Below are positions 30,960-40,775 of a DNA stretch of 48,591 nt, piece after piece. Every line of letters starts with the position of its first letter. Positions within the stretch are counted from its first letter, which is position 1. Origin of the DNA: Fennellomyces sp. T-0311 (taxonomy: Eukaryota; Mucoromycota; Mucoromycetes; Mucorales; Lichtheimiaceae); contig JALLLT010000094.1 in NCBI GenBank assembly GCA_025266875.1, forward strand, positions 1 to 48,591, in the 5' to 3' direction. Below the pieces are notes generated by a model. It did not search any database, was not told the origin of the DNA, and saw nothing but the letters and a program-made list of their open reading frames with translations. Both the position numbers and the translations under genes were made by a program.

Positions 30960-32303
30960 ATGCCCCGCACAACCAAGAACTCTTCTCAATGCAACAATCG
31001 CAACAAAAACAGGAACCAAGATAATGGGAAAAAGCCTCGTACTTCGTGGGATAAAGATAACGTCGAACAAGAAGATGGCTCAATGGGTAAGAGCTCATAT
31101 GACGTGTGTATTGAATGGCTAGCATCTGCCAACAACTACAACCGCTGGAGAGGTGACGATGTCAATGGAGCGACGAAGACAAGGCTAGCCAGCGAAGTTG
31201 TCGAGCTGCTCAAGGCGCAAGGTATCAAGAACCGTACAAGCAAGGACGTTGGCCAGAAACTATCAAGCATTCAAACAAAGTACAATGAAGTTGCTCTTTG
31301 GCTCCAAAAGACTGGTCAAGGAATCTTAGACGAGAACGAAGAAGGTGGCGTGAAAACAGTCAAAGGTATTCATGCAATTACAACAATAAGGTTACAGTTG
31401 ATACTTACACGTCTTAATGCAGAATACTGTGAGCGCAAGTACCCTGGGTTCGACCTTATTCATGCTGTGATGGCCAACCGGCCTGCAGCTAATCCATTGA
31501 GCCTTGTGGAGATCGGTGGTATTCCTGGTAGTGAAGATGAGGATGAAAACGAGGGTGAAGAAGTATCCGAAGTCAGAACGGAAGCTGGTAGTGCCATCGA
31601 CCTCGATAGCTTCGATGGTGCCAATGATGCTGGTGATGCCAATGACGCTGATTATGTCGATGATGCCGATGACATTTTACACGAAGAGGAGAATGATGCG
31701 ACATATCAGGAGACCTTGGACCATCAAGTTGGATCATATGCATTTAATGGCTCCTGGGACGATCCTACTCAATTCGACGATCTCTATGATTTGGACAATA
31801 CCCGCAATACCGTTGACGTTCACCCTGCTGTTCCTGGTGGTAGTGAGGACCTTATTGCTAGCCAGGCAAACTCTTCTGCTTCGGTTGGTACTTCGAATAC
31901 TTCGAACTCAAAAAAGGACAAGGGCAAGGGACGAGCCAAACGCCAGCATATGTCTATTGGTGAGGACGAATCAAACAAGAAGAAGAAGATATCAGTTGCC
32001 GAAGCCATTGTGGAGTCCAACATCGCTACACAACAAACAAGTACCGAATTGTTGCGCTTTTGTAACGAAGCAGTGATTGCTGAAATGGAGGAGCGTCGCG
32101 TCATCTGGGAGCAAGAACGAGAGGATCGTCGCGCGGCCTTTGAGCTGCAGGAAAGGCAATGGAAATGGGATTGTGATCACCGGGAAAAAAGACTTGATAT
32201 TGAGCGAATGCAAGCGCATGCCGCTCTCATTCAGTTGCTACGTGACATTGGTATGTCATCGGATGAGATTAAGCAGTACTTAGAGAATGAGAAGAGAAGT
32301 TAG
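30960..32303 (+). CDS. PIF/Harbinger ORF1, Myb/SANT-like DNA-binding protein
   Basis: From the chosen start the frame is 447 codons. Residues ~20-130 contain a Myb/SANT-like domain (YDVCIEWLASANNYNRWRGD...ASEVVELLKAQGI...DVGQKLSSIQTKYNEV). A long acidic, Asp/Ala-rich linker follows. Next is a Lys-rich NLS-like stretch (KKDKGKGRAKR), then a C-terminal coiled coil (EERRVIWEQEREDRRAAFEL). In this superfamily ORF1 binds the TIRs and assists the transposase. A likely 57-bp in-frame intron lies at 31366-31422 (GTATTC...AATGCAG). Reading through it adds 19 residues without a stop, so both forms are possible. No disruption is visible. The downstream transposase starts 277 bp later with its own TATA box. 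Confidence 0.85.
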   Translation: MPRTTKNSSQCNNRNKNRNQDNGKKPRTSWDKDNVEQEDGSMGKSSYDVCIEWLASANNYNRWRGDDVNGATKTRLASEVVELLKAQGIKNRTSKDVGQKLSSIQTKYNEVALWLQKTGQGILDENEEGGVKTVKGIHAITTIRLQLILTRLNAEYCERKYPGFDLIHAVMANRPAANPLSLVEIGGIPGSEDEDENEGEEVSEVRTEAGSAIDLDSFDGANDAGDANDADYVDDADDILHEEENDATYQETLDHQVGSYAFNGSWDDPTQFDDLYDLDNTRNTVDVHPAVPGGSEDLIASQANSSASVGTSNTSNSKKDKGKGRAKRQHMSIGEDESNKKKKISVAEAIVESNIATQQTSTELLRFCNEAVIAEMEERRVIWEQEREDRRAAFELQERQWKWDCDHREKRLDIERMQAHAALIQLLRDIGMSSDEIKQYLENEKRS

Positions 32304-32516
32304 TTGTTAACAAATAAATGGCTTTTTTTGGGCTGGCCGCATTATGTGCGGTTAACAATTGCCGTTCCATATTGTTGTTTACAAATAATTGATTGGTTGT
32401 TTTCAAATGATTACCTGTGATGATGCACGAAATATCAACAATCTAATAGGCAGATACTTTGATGCTATCTATCGAGTCGCATCTATCATCAATAAGAATG
32501 TGAGTCATCTAGTAAA

Positions 32517-32523
32517 TATAAAA
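32517..32523 (+). promoter_or_regulatory. TATA box of the PIF transposase
   Basis: TATAAAA lies 57 bases before the ATG at 32580 (MPRYSERQ), in line with the other TE promoters here. Confidence 0.5.
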
Positions 32524-32579
32524 AGAACAATGTCGGATATCTCAAAAACCATCTTTTTTACTCTTTTTTGTCTTCTTAT

Positions 32580-34046
32580 ATGCCCAGATATTCTGAACGC
32601 CAACATACTCTGCGACAGCTGGAGGAAGCATTGACTATCGAAGTCAGTGTCGAACAACGCCAACGACAACTAGCCTTTATCCAGTCCATTGCTCGCAGTG
32701 GATTCTCTCGTGATGTTTTACAGCAAATGGTTCTGCAAGATACTACGATGGTTTTGCTTTGTCGATGGCTCCTCTTGTCTCGCCCCAATATGCGACAGTC
32801 CTTTGCAAAATTGCTAAGGGACTACATCATGCAAACATTGCGTTCGAACACTTCCATGTACTATCTACTAGTTGAATCCAACCGGTACCTCCATCCCAGG
32901 GAAAATGCAGTCCGCGATCATACCCGCATCTACTACATATTGAACAAAGAATCCCCGGACACTTTCAAGAGTCATGCGCGCATGAGCAAGACGGCATTTC
33001 AGAAACTGGCCAAACTACTAGAAGATAGTACCGTGTTCAAGAATGGGTCGAACAACCGCCAAGCACCAGTTGAAGTACAGTTGCTGACAACATTGCGTCG
33101 TTTCGGTCTATCAGGAAACGGTGCAAGTTATGTACAGAACTCGTCAAACACTCAAGTACCAGGTATACTTATATCATGTGAACTTGTAATGCTGTAATAC
33201 TAAGTCAATGAATAGTTGGAACGATAGACTCTTATACAACGCGATGCATGAAAGCACTCCTGGAACTCAAGAACAATGTGATCTTCTGGCCAGATGAAAA
33301 TGAAAAGCACGATATCAAACAATGGATCAAGAGTACATTTGGCTTTCCAGAATGTGTTGGATATATCGACGGCACACTCCTTCCACTCTTCGCCAAACCA
33401 CAAAACCATGGTACAGATTATTATAGCCACAAAGGCGCTTATGGTACCACTGCTCTTGTTGTTTGTGATGATCAGATGCGGATTCGTCAAGCATTAGTCG
33501 GCTTCCCTGGGTGTGCCCATGATCAGCGAATCTTCTACCATTCTTCCCTCTATGACCATCCACACAGATATTTCGACGGCTTCGAGTATCTCTTGGAGAC
33601 TGTGGATTCACGACAGATGTCACCCTCATTTCCAGCTATAGAGGCAACGGTGGGAAAGGCAGGACTCCCGAAGAAGCCAAGTTCAACGATCATGTCAGAA
33701 GGCAAGAATCCACATCGAGAATTGCTTCGGCATCCTCAAAGGCCGGTTCCAAAGTCTTCGCAGAATGTGAAGGCTTTATCGAACTGTGAAGGATGCCCGT
33801 CTGGTCAATGACTGGTTCACCTGCTGCTGCATTTTGCACAATCTGCTCATTAACGATCCTATAAGAAAGGACTGGATTGAGGAAGAGGATGAAAAGGAGA
33901 ATGAGGAATCAGAGCTGGAGTATGCTATGGCGAAGTTGAATACCGAGCAACTACAGGATAAGAAGACACGAGAGGCAGCTGGAAAACAGAAACGCGAGTT
34001 ATTAAAAGAATGTGTAAATAAGCTGCCCATGCCTTCTACACAATAA
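32580..34046 (+). pseudogene. PIF/Harbinger DDE transposase, decayed
   Basis: Exon 1 is 32580-33162. The intron is 33163-33215 (GTATAC...AATAG, phase 1). Exon 2 starts at 33216 (VGTIDSYTTRCMKALLEL). Catalytic D1 is in CVGYIDGTLLPLF and D2 in FPGCAHDQRIFYHSSL. After about 33590 the homologous reading moves to another frame (LGDCGFTTD...EEAKFNDHVRR). After about 33700 it moves to a third (ARIHIENCFGILKGRFQSLRRM), which holds the catalytic Glu. A TGA at 33768-33770 follows, and the same frame then continues (RLYRTVKDARLVNDWF...CCILHNLLINDP) to 34046. Two frameshifts and one stop make it inactive. The domain was identified from the DDE_4-type pattern. Confidence 0.85.
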
Positions 34047-34163
34047 ACTGTTTCTGAAGAAGAAAAAGAAGTTTGTGTAATCATCTTGTAACTGCGCTAG
34101 TTTGTGTAATCATTTTGTAAACAGCGCTTTTTTTTATGTCAAGTTTATGGCAAGTTTATGCAT

Positions 34164-34273
34164 GGGGGTTTCAGAGTTGAAAAAATGACATAAAATCTTA
34201 TTGGCCATCGGGAAATGAATAGTTTATGTAAATTTTTTGCATATGCAACCACATTTTCAACTCTGAAACCCCC
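34164..34273. repeat. 110-bp MITE-like unit at the right end of the PIF element
   Basis: GGGGGTTTCAGAGTTGAAAA at 34164 faces the terminal complement that ends at 34273, so the last 110 bp carry both TIRs by themselves. The interior shares GACATAAAATCT and GCATATGCAA with the parent's left end. Only the outer pair (30346 with 34273) is flanked by TAATA. Confidence 0.75.
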
Positions 34274-34438
34274 TAATACATCACAATGTTGTGAGTATCG
34301 GTTCCACGATGTACCAATTACAGCTGCTGGCTGATTATGTCAAACTACTTGTTATTCGAATAACCGAATACTGACATTTCAATAACTTAAATAATATTTG
34401 TTTAAAGCCTTTTTCAGCTGATTATACTTTAATAGACA

Positions 34439-34957
34439 CATTTCGGAGAACTTGGGAAACTCGCGATAGAAGTCTTTCATTCCTACGCCCACTCAATTGA
34501 CTGCCAGCTTGACTTTAACCCAAGATACATCACCGGCCTAGGCTTGAGTGATGGTGAGGGTATGGAAAGACTGTGGTCATACCTTGACAAATATGTCCCA
34601 ATGACCAGAACAATGAGCTCCAAAAACAGAATGCTTACACTTCATCATGCATTATCGCACCGCAAAACACTTTATATTGAAAAACTGCGTATGTACACTA
34701 AATATGGATGTATTCACGTACTGATCAATAAGATGCTTTAATCTTGTACTAGCTGAGACCCTAAAGCGTCGTGAAAAGCGAGTACAAACTGTACTTGATT
34801 CGGCAGCAGAAGTTCTTGGCTCTATTTCAGATGAAGAGTGCGCGGAGCAGTGGAGTTGATTCAGAAATCAGGTCCAAAATGAAGTTGATCCGCTCTCTGA
34901 ACAGTCAAAGAAGGAGCAGCAGTATTTTGATCGATTGAACACGTATTATACACTGAG
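34439..34957 (+). pseudogene. KDZ-type transposase remnant
   Basis: Exon-like segments are 34439-34688 and 34753-34957, with a 64-bp GTATGT...ACTAG intron in between. The first reads LAIEVFHSYAHSIDCQLDFN, then GLSDGEGMERLWSYLDKYVP and MTRTMSSKNRMLTLHHAL. This is the conserved C-terminal part of Kyakuja-Dileera-Zisupton transposases as I know them. The second is a charged helical tail (ETLKRREKRVQTVLDSAAEV) with a TGA at 34857-34859. Upstream of 34439 the frame is closed by stops, and the catalytic domain is absent. It is a truncated relic next to the PIF insertion. Identification rests on motif memory and would need a search. Confidence 0.7.
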
Positions 34958-36347
34958 GTACGTTTGTTAAGATATTTCTTTTATGGTTTGATATGGAAGT
35001 TAGGTACTTAATAATATGTATATTACCCGCTGGTCATGAAGGTCACAATTTCTCAGCCAAATTTTAGCAGGGTCATATCGGGGTCACGAGCGAAATACAT
35101 AGGTAATTCATGTCTTCAAGCAGCATGGACCTTCAATTACATATGTAATATCAAGTGCGGGTCACGAATCTCCCTGAAATACATAGATTTGGACAAACTT
35201 TTAAGATCTTGCTTACTGATGCTCATGACAACTTGCCAATGTTGCTCATTTCAAGATGTTAGACCTGTAATGAGTGCTTCTCACCCAATGAGACCGGCAG
35301 CTATAAAAAACAGTACAGAATAAGCGTATTCAACCACTGAAACATTGTTCTTTGTGCTAAAACACAGGCGCATTAGTCTAGAATGGCAGCACACTGGTTT
35401 TCTTTTCTTTCTGCCAGTTTATTATGAATATGAAGTGAATTTTGATATTGGCATATAATTCATATGCTTTTGCAAGTGCTGCTACCAAAATACCATCTGC
35501 ATTAGTGTAAAAAATTACTTTATGCGCACGTCTAAACTATAGGCAGAACATAGCGGCACTGAGTATACTCATTTCCCCACATCGAATTCTTTGAGCTTCG
35601 TATCTATTCTCACTTAATACTCACCGTCAATACTTGTTGCACATACCGTCAATCCAGGTACCTTTTCTAACAGCTTCAATTCCCTATGCATAAACCCAAA
35701 CACAGTACTGTAGGTAAACCAAGCGCAAACATCCTCGAGGATAGCCCCTTGATAAACAAATCAAATATTTGATTTATTGGAATGTTTTGGCCACTCTAAG
35801 CTCTGTCAGCGAAGAGGGTGTGCTTTTATACAGGTTGTTTATGAGCTGGTTAAGCGACCAGTTTCTTCTTGACATTTCGCGCTGTAGAAGTTCAGCTGCT
35901 GCCACGTTGCCATGGATATCAGCCCTTTGTTTGGCATAAGGCTTGCAACAGGCGTGGACCGACGGTCTCCGGGCATATCGGTCGGTCCATACCCAAGGGC
36001 TGAAGACCGTCGGTCATCTCTAAACGGGCAAGGCTGCTAGACCATGCCCGAAAATCCGGGCGCCTGAAAAAGCATGGACCGACTGACATTGTGCCTAAGA
36101 TGGAGCTATGAAGGCGTGATGACTAATCCAGATCAAGCTTCGTTCATTACTGAACATGATTAAGATGCAAAGCATAAATGTTCACTACAAAACTTCAAGT
36201 TTTTCTTTTAGAGACAAAATACAATTTATTTTGGCAGCTGGCAAAAATAATAGATAGTGTTGTGGCAATTAAAATTATGCATGTTGCTTGGGCTCTGTTA
36301 ATTTTAATTAAGTGGATTGGGGAAGGAGTGTGGCGGAGAGGGGTCTA
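34958..36347. other. spacer with a GC-rich inverted-repeat cluster
   Basis: No gene was seen. At 35956-36083 the base composition jumps to GC-rich, and GGACCGAC or its complement occurs about five times, including GACCGACGGTC and GACCGTCGGTC. Because it lies just 3' of the hAT remnant, and the complete hAT has similar GC-rich subterminal repeats, it probably is that element's terminal region. Confidence 0.45.
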
Positions 36348-37171
36348 TCATGCACGGTGGATACGATCCTTTTCTAGAGCGCATGCTCTAATCATCTCAG
36401 GGCATAAAGACGCACGATTCCAAGGAATCAAATTCCTTGCCAAAGAAAATGCACGCTCTACAGGTGCACTGGATCCTATTCACCACTGCTGTTCATTAAC
36501 CATATCATATTGAAGAAGAAGTAAACTAACCAGGGATCGCCAAATAATCTCTGGCCATACGGGAAAGGGTCGGGAATACAACTTGGCGGTCACGCCACCA
36601 CAAAAGTGGGTCTGTAATGTATTCCCGACCTTCTCTGATATAAACATCCAGTTCGGGGACCTGCTGCTGTTCATCTCTTGGTCTTTCCCTGAAAATTCGT
36701 GCAATAAAGTCATCCACTTGTGGGGCGGCACCAGCTATTTCCGCTTCCCCATCATCTGCATGCGCCTCAGGTGGATGTTGTGCATTGCCAGCATATGCAG
36801 CAAACACTGTTTGAACAGTTTCTTCAACCGCGTGGGTCCATTCGTCCCCCCCATTAGTGCGTTTGGTGGTAATCCAACTTTAACCATGTATCAAGCACTA
36901 AACAAGTTCAGCAGATACGTATTAAAGGTCTGAAGAAAAGTATGTAACAATGAAAGTACTTACCAGTGGCCACAGAACATATAGGCGACTCGTCAGTTGC
37001 GGCATAATACACTTTGAGCTTATCATAGCAACGACGTACTGCTGCGCTCAAGTCTGGCGAAGTAGACTGATAATGATCAAGTTCGTCCATCAGCATGTTG
37101 TATGCCGGAATGACAGCGCTAATCGTGACATACTTCGATCCCGACAAAAAGGTAGACGAGGACCAAAACGC
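36348..37171 (-). pseudogene. 3' part of a second hAT transposase
   Basis: Segments corresponding to the last three exons of the complete hAT transposase are present. One is 37171 to ~36960 (STFLSGSKYVTISAVIPAYN...DESPICSVAT). The next ends at 36531 (EYITDPLLWWRDRQVVFP...MARDYLAIPG). The last is 36475-36348 (SSAPVERAFS...NLIPWNRASL), ending in TGA. These carry the hAT C-terminal dimerisation region. The part matching VLDPRLKLDYH of the intact copy is missing, and nothing upstream of 37171 is hAT-like. The copy is therefore 5'-truncated and diverged. It is a different lineage from the 39807-44643 element rather than a recent copy. Confidence 0.85.
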
Positions 37172-37452
37172 CTATTGTATCCATTAGTACAGTCATTCCA
37201 GATCCAAACTATAATTTTATAAAGTGCTTTTCGGAAAATGAATGACTGTGTAGTTGGAAAAGTCGACCATTGGATGGTAAAATGTTATCCCGTCAGGAAG
37301 TTGTACACTGAAAGCGTAAATGGATATGGTGCGCGTGGAAGTCTGTTGCTGTAATCTGAAAAAGGAAAAACCTTTGCAAAAGTACAAAATCGACTTGGAA
37401 AAAAACACGAAGTGCCTGAACAATAGGTTGATAAAAATAACATATTTTATTA

Positions 37453-38703
37453 TTATTGATAGCAGGTGCTAACCTGCTTCATACATAAATCAATCCAGGA
37501 GTGACAGTCATTTTTACTGATGGACATGACTATTTCTGTTACTCTTAAGGCAAGGTTGTCGTTGGGATTAAGTGGGGTACTTCTTATCTCTTTCGTCAAC
37601 TTGTTCCATAAATGGTAGCTGGGAACAAAAGATGAAGATTTTGCTGGAACGAAAATAACCCCATGGTGTGCCTTTTTGATAGCTTCAATCACCTTTCGAT
37701 TATCGCGGTATGGCAGATCCTCCAAAACAAAATACATGTTCGGTTGTTCACGCTCCTTGAGAATCTGGATAACACTCTTTACAAATTGCTGGAAATGATC
37801 GAGTCGTGTCCCTTTAGCAGCCCCTTGAATTTTGAAGATTGGCAACTTCTTCATTTTTGCTGACCGATGCGCTTCATGAGAATACGCAAAGATACCATCA
37901 CCATTAAGACACACATAGCCACCAAGTTCGATGGGAATATCAGTCTTCTTGGGCTTTTGTGCGACAATCTTAATGTCAGCCCTCGCCAACTTGCATCCGT
38001 CGATAAAGACACACTTCGTCCCGTAGTCAACTCGGTTTTCAAACAAGAAGTGCGCATACTGCTTTCGATTTTGATTGACAGTAGCCTCTTCACTTTCCAT
38101 GACCAAAGGACGATGTACAAAAACGAGATTGAAAGTCAAGTTTGCCTGTAAGTAAGACTTGATCACCTTGTTGATGGTTTTTTGCTCTTAGGATCCTATT
38201 ACATTAGCATTGACTCTTTGCACAAAATACGATGTGGTACCTGGATAAGCTTCGCTCAGCGCATATGCAGCATCTTTCAGAACAATCCGAGGACCAGAAG
38301 TGCTCACATATTCGGCAAGAAAGGATTTCTGTTCCAGAGAAAGATCGTTGGATGGAACTTCGGAATGCAACTTGTAACCCGGAAGAACTTCTGGATTGGC
38401 GAGCATCATGTCACGAAGTTTATAACCTGTGGATTTTCCGAGTCTATTATTTTTCGCTGCTTGGTATACGCTGGTTTCCATATTCTTGAGCGTATCGACA
38501 AATTTTGTGACACGTTCAGGCTTATTACCGGACTTTACATTTAGAGACCAAACATATTGATCACTGACATCAGATGAAGAGGTAGCTGCAGATGCTGTGA
38601 TATCGTGTTCGGGAATATGGTCAGAAACTACTCCTTGCATGCCATTTGACACCTCGCGGAGATAGTTTTTTGAAGCTTCATAATAAAAAAAAGTTGGGTG
38701 CAT
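37453..38703 (-). CDS. catalytically dead IS630-type transposase paralogue (D)
   Basis: Exon 1 is 38703-38241 and exon 2 is 38186-37453. The intron is 38240-38187 (GTACCA...CCTAAG, 54 bp, phase 1), at the position used by genes A, B, C and E. The product is 398 aa with no stop, against 397 for B. The start MHPTFFYYEASKNYLREV aligns with that of B and lies 45 bp after a TATA box. D1 is kept (CVFIDGCKL). The second position reads FVLEDLPYR instead of FVMDNCNIH, so Asp is Glu. The third reads VPSYHLW instead of NPIEECW, so Glu is Tyr. Genes B and D share the D-x-C variant and a PKK...PI stretch not seen in active A and C. This points to one old inactive lineage kept as open frames. Confidence 0.83.
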
Positions 38704-38747
38704 AGAGTAGGAAAGTAAAGTAAACGTGGTTGTGGATAAAGTGTGTC

Positions 38748-38754
38748 TTTTATA
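38748..38754 (-). promoter_or_regulatory. TATA box of gene D
   Basis: TATAAAA on the minus strand lies 45 bases upstream of the ATG at 38703. It lies between the D1 stop and the D start, so the two genes have separate promoters. Confidence 0.55.
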
Positions 38755-38775
38755 AAACATCTGTGACACAAGTAT

Positions 38776-39273
38776 CTACTCTATTTGTGGCTTTATGTAT
38801 GACTGGAAGAATTCATCAACCTCTGGGTTTGAACGAGCCGACCGAGCTTTCGCCACCTTTACTGGGGCTGACCTGGGCACTGGGGGATAGCCACGCACCT
38901 TGATATAGTAGTTGATCAGACCCATAAGCGGTTTGTACTTAATCTTGGTCTGCTCCGCAGTTTTCGTACATTCAATCTTGTCAACGTACAGAAGTCGGAG
39001 TGCCATCATCACTTGCTCCTTGCTGCACGTGTCGTACTTCCCTCTCTTTGCATGAGGTTTCCTTTCCTTGACAACCTTCTGCTTGTCACCACTCTGCTTG
39101 GTTACAGCATTAGGAGGTGCAGAGTGGGACTCACTTGGCGCCTCCGTCATGACTTCGTCAACATCTGCTTCCCCCATGCTGCCTTCTTCAAATGCTGCCA
39201 GGTCGTCTAGTGGAATGCTGGCAGCATCGTTGGATTTTGTGCCTTTTGGGCCAGAAAGAAAGTTCTTTAGCAT
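38776..39273 (-). CDS. small basic HTH-like protein (D1)
   Basis: The frame is open from 39312, but the TATAAAA at 39339-39333 favours the second ATG at 39273 (MLKNFLSGPKG), giving 165 aa. An acidic N-terminal half is followed by a basic stretch (KVVKERKPHAKRGKYD). A helical region follows: CSKEQVMMALRLLYVDKIE...TAEQTKIKYKPLMGLINYY. A basic C-terminus (VKVAKARSARSN) completes it. It ends 72 bp before gene D on the same strand. Size, charge, order and the LINxY-like helix match A1 and, more weakly, B1. No named family was recognised. A DNA-binding companion of the dead transposase D is the simplest inference. Confidence 0.7.
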   Translation of the reverse strand: MLKNFLSGPKGTKSNDAASIPLDDLAAFEEGSMGEADVDEVMTEAPSESHSAPPNAVTKQSGDKQKVVKERKPHAKRGKYDTCSKEQVMMALRLLYVDKIECTKTAEQTKIKYKPLMGLINYYIKVRGYPPVPRSAPVKVAKARSARSNPEVDEFFQSYIKPQIE

Positions 39274-39806
39274 GATGTCATGTATGTTATATAGGGAGAA
39301 AATGCAAGGCATACTAAAAAAGAACCGCCGTCTTTTATAAGCGCTGTCATGTGTAACACCAGTTTTTTATACGTTGGAGCTGTTGAGCACAAGGTTTAGC
39401 AGTACCGTTAAGAGAGTGATGTTTAGTGCCCTTTTTAAGGCTCGAAATCGATCCACGACATTGAGCAAAAGCATTTAGCGGTTTACACTATTAAATAGGG
39501 TAATAAAATTGGTCACAATAATTTAGGATTGATGTTGATCACATGAAGTACTGTATTTTGGGCGCCGTGGGAACATATGATTGGGATGTATGTTTAAGCA
39601 ATTAAATTCAGTTGAGAACATCTTAGGTAACAGAGTGTGCACTATATACGTACTCAGTTGGTGCCGTGTAACAATTGAAATTGGCACAAGAAATGAGAAG
39701 CTGGTTCAGTACGTCGTATTGAGAATCAAGTTAATCTGACAGTTGGGACAGTAATCTGGAAGAGAAATACAGCACATAAATTTAGCTTGACATTAAGCCA
39801 TCATAT
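39274..39806. other. spacer upstream of D1, no gene seen
   Basis: Apart from the D1 TATA box at 39333-39339 (minus strand) I see no feature here. I looked for an IS630-type TIR pairing with the TACAGTCATTC at 37188 and found none. Confidence 0.4.
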
Positions 39807-40559
39807 TAGGGCTCTAAATACGGGCGGGCAGGCCCGTGGACCGCCCGTTTTGGCCCGGCATTTTCGGGCATCGGGCCAGGAAAGCTGTATGAAGGTGGGT
39901 GCCCGAACGGGCACGGTCCTATATAGCGGCCCGCCCGTCGGGCCACTGGCCCGACCGAGTGCCCGAATGTATTTTCTTTATGAAACGTCCATCTAAATGA
40001 GGCCCTTGTTATATATGTAATTTGATTCTATCAAAACTGTATATTGCAAATAAATATTAATCAACTAAGTATACATCTTTAATATGGGAAGATTTGTCAA
40101 AATGTTAAGCAGTTTCTACACTGATCCAGTTACATGATGATTGGTGTTGATGGGCGAAGTTGCGACAATGAAAGGCTGCTATGTCAATTAGCACTATTCA
40201 AACTGCCCGCAACACGCTAATCCGCAAATGTCTTAGAACTTGGATAGGATCGGCATTAGTGTGAAAGGGCTATGTGTTCAAGCAAAGATAATCTCCAGCT
40301 GGCATGTGTAAGCAGAAGTAAAACGCGAAGATGAAGTGAACCAGTACAATGATAGCTTTATTAAATAAAAGGAAGAGGATAGCAATAGTGATTGAAAAGT
40401 GTCTCGACCATACAGGCACTTTATTACTGAAAAGAATAACCTTTTGTATAGTTAATATGGTTGTTCGCGGAAAGCCATCACATAAAGAAGAAGGGGCTAC
40501 TATAAGCATCCTTCATCTTGAGAAGTGCGCTTGACAGAGTGTGCCTATTTGAAAAACAA

Positions 40560-40775
40560 AAAAGGTAGCTGTGTATGTACCATTACAGTATGTACGCAGC
40601 CACCCTTTTCTTGATTAGAACACACAATGTCGAAATGGAATGGAGTGCCAGTAAACGCAAAGTTGTGCCGTGTGCATAGGTCGTCGTCAAGAAAAATCCG
40701 TGTTCCTGTATAAAAACCAAAAGGGTGGCTGTGTATGTGCTGTTATAGTATGTACGCAGCCACCCTTTTCTTGAT
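40560..40775. repeat. 160-bp direct repeat with hairpins inside the hAT
   Basis: GTATGTACGCAGCCACCC starts at 40588 and 40748. In each copy AAAGG(G)T(G)GCTGTGTA pairs with TACGCAGCCACCCTTTT around a short loop, followed by CTTGAT(T/C)AGAACACACAATG. The repeat lies in the long 5' non-coding part of the hAT. A 112-codon frame beginning at about 40800 overlaps its end; I do not recognise it. Confidence 0.7.

Larger units (their letters stand above)
30346..34273 (+). mobile_element. PIF/Harbinger-type element
   Basis: The outer ends are GGGGGTTTCAGAGTTGAAAA and its complement, both flanked by TAATA (30341-30345 and 34274-34278). It carries the typical two genes of the superfamily: a Myb/SANT-like protein and a DDE transposase. 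The flanking direct repeat is five bases, whereas PIF/Harbinger elements normally duplicate three (TWA). The ends also hold several copies of the palindrome TTTTGCATATGCAAAA (near 30371, 30435, 30483 and 34236) and GACATAAAA, which are likely protein-binding sites. Confidence 0.85.

Noticed and set aside
37190..39800. TIR-bounded element around genes D and D1
   Set aside because: Only a left candidate end (37188) was found; no matching inverted copy on the right, so no element boundary is claimed.
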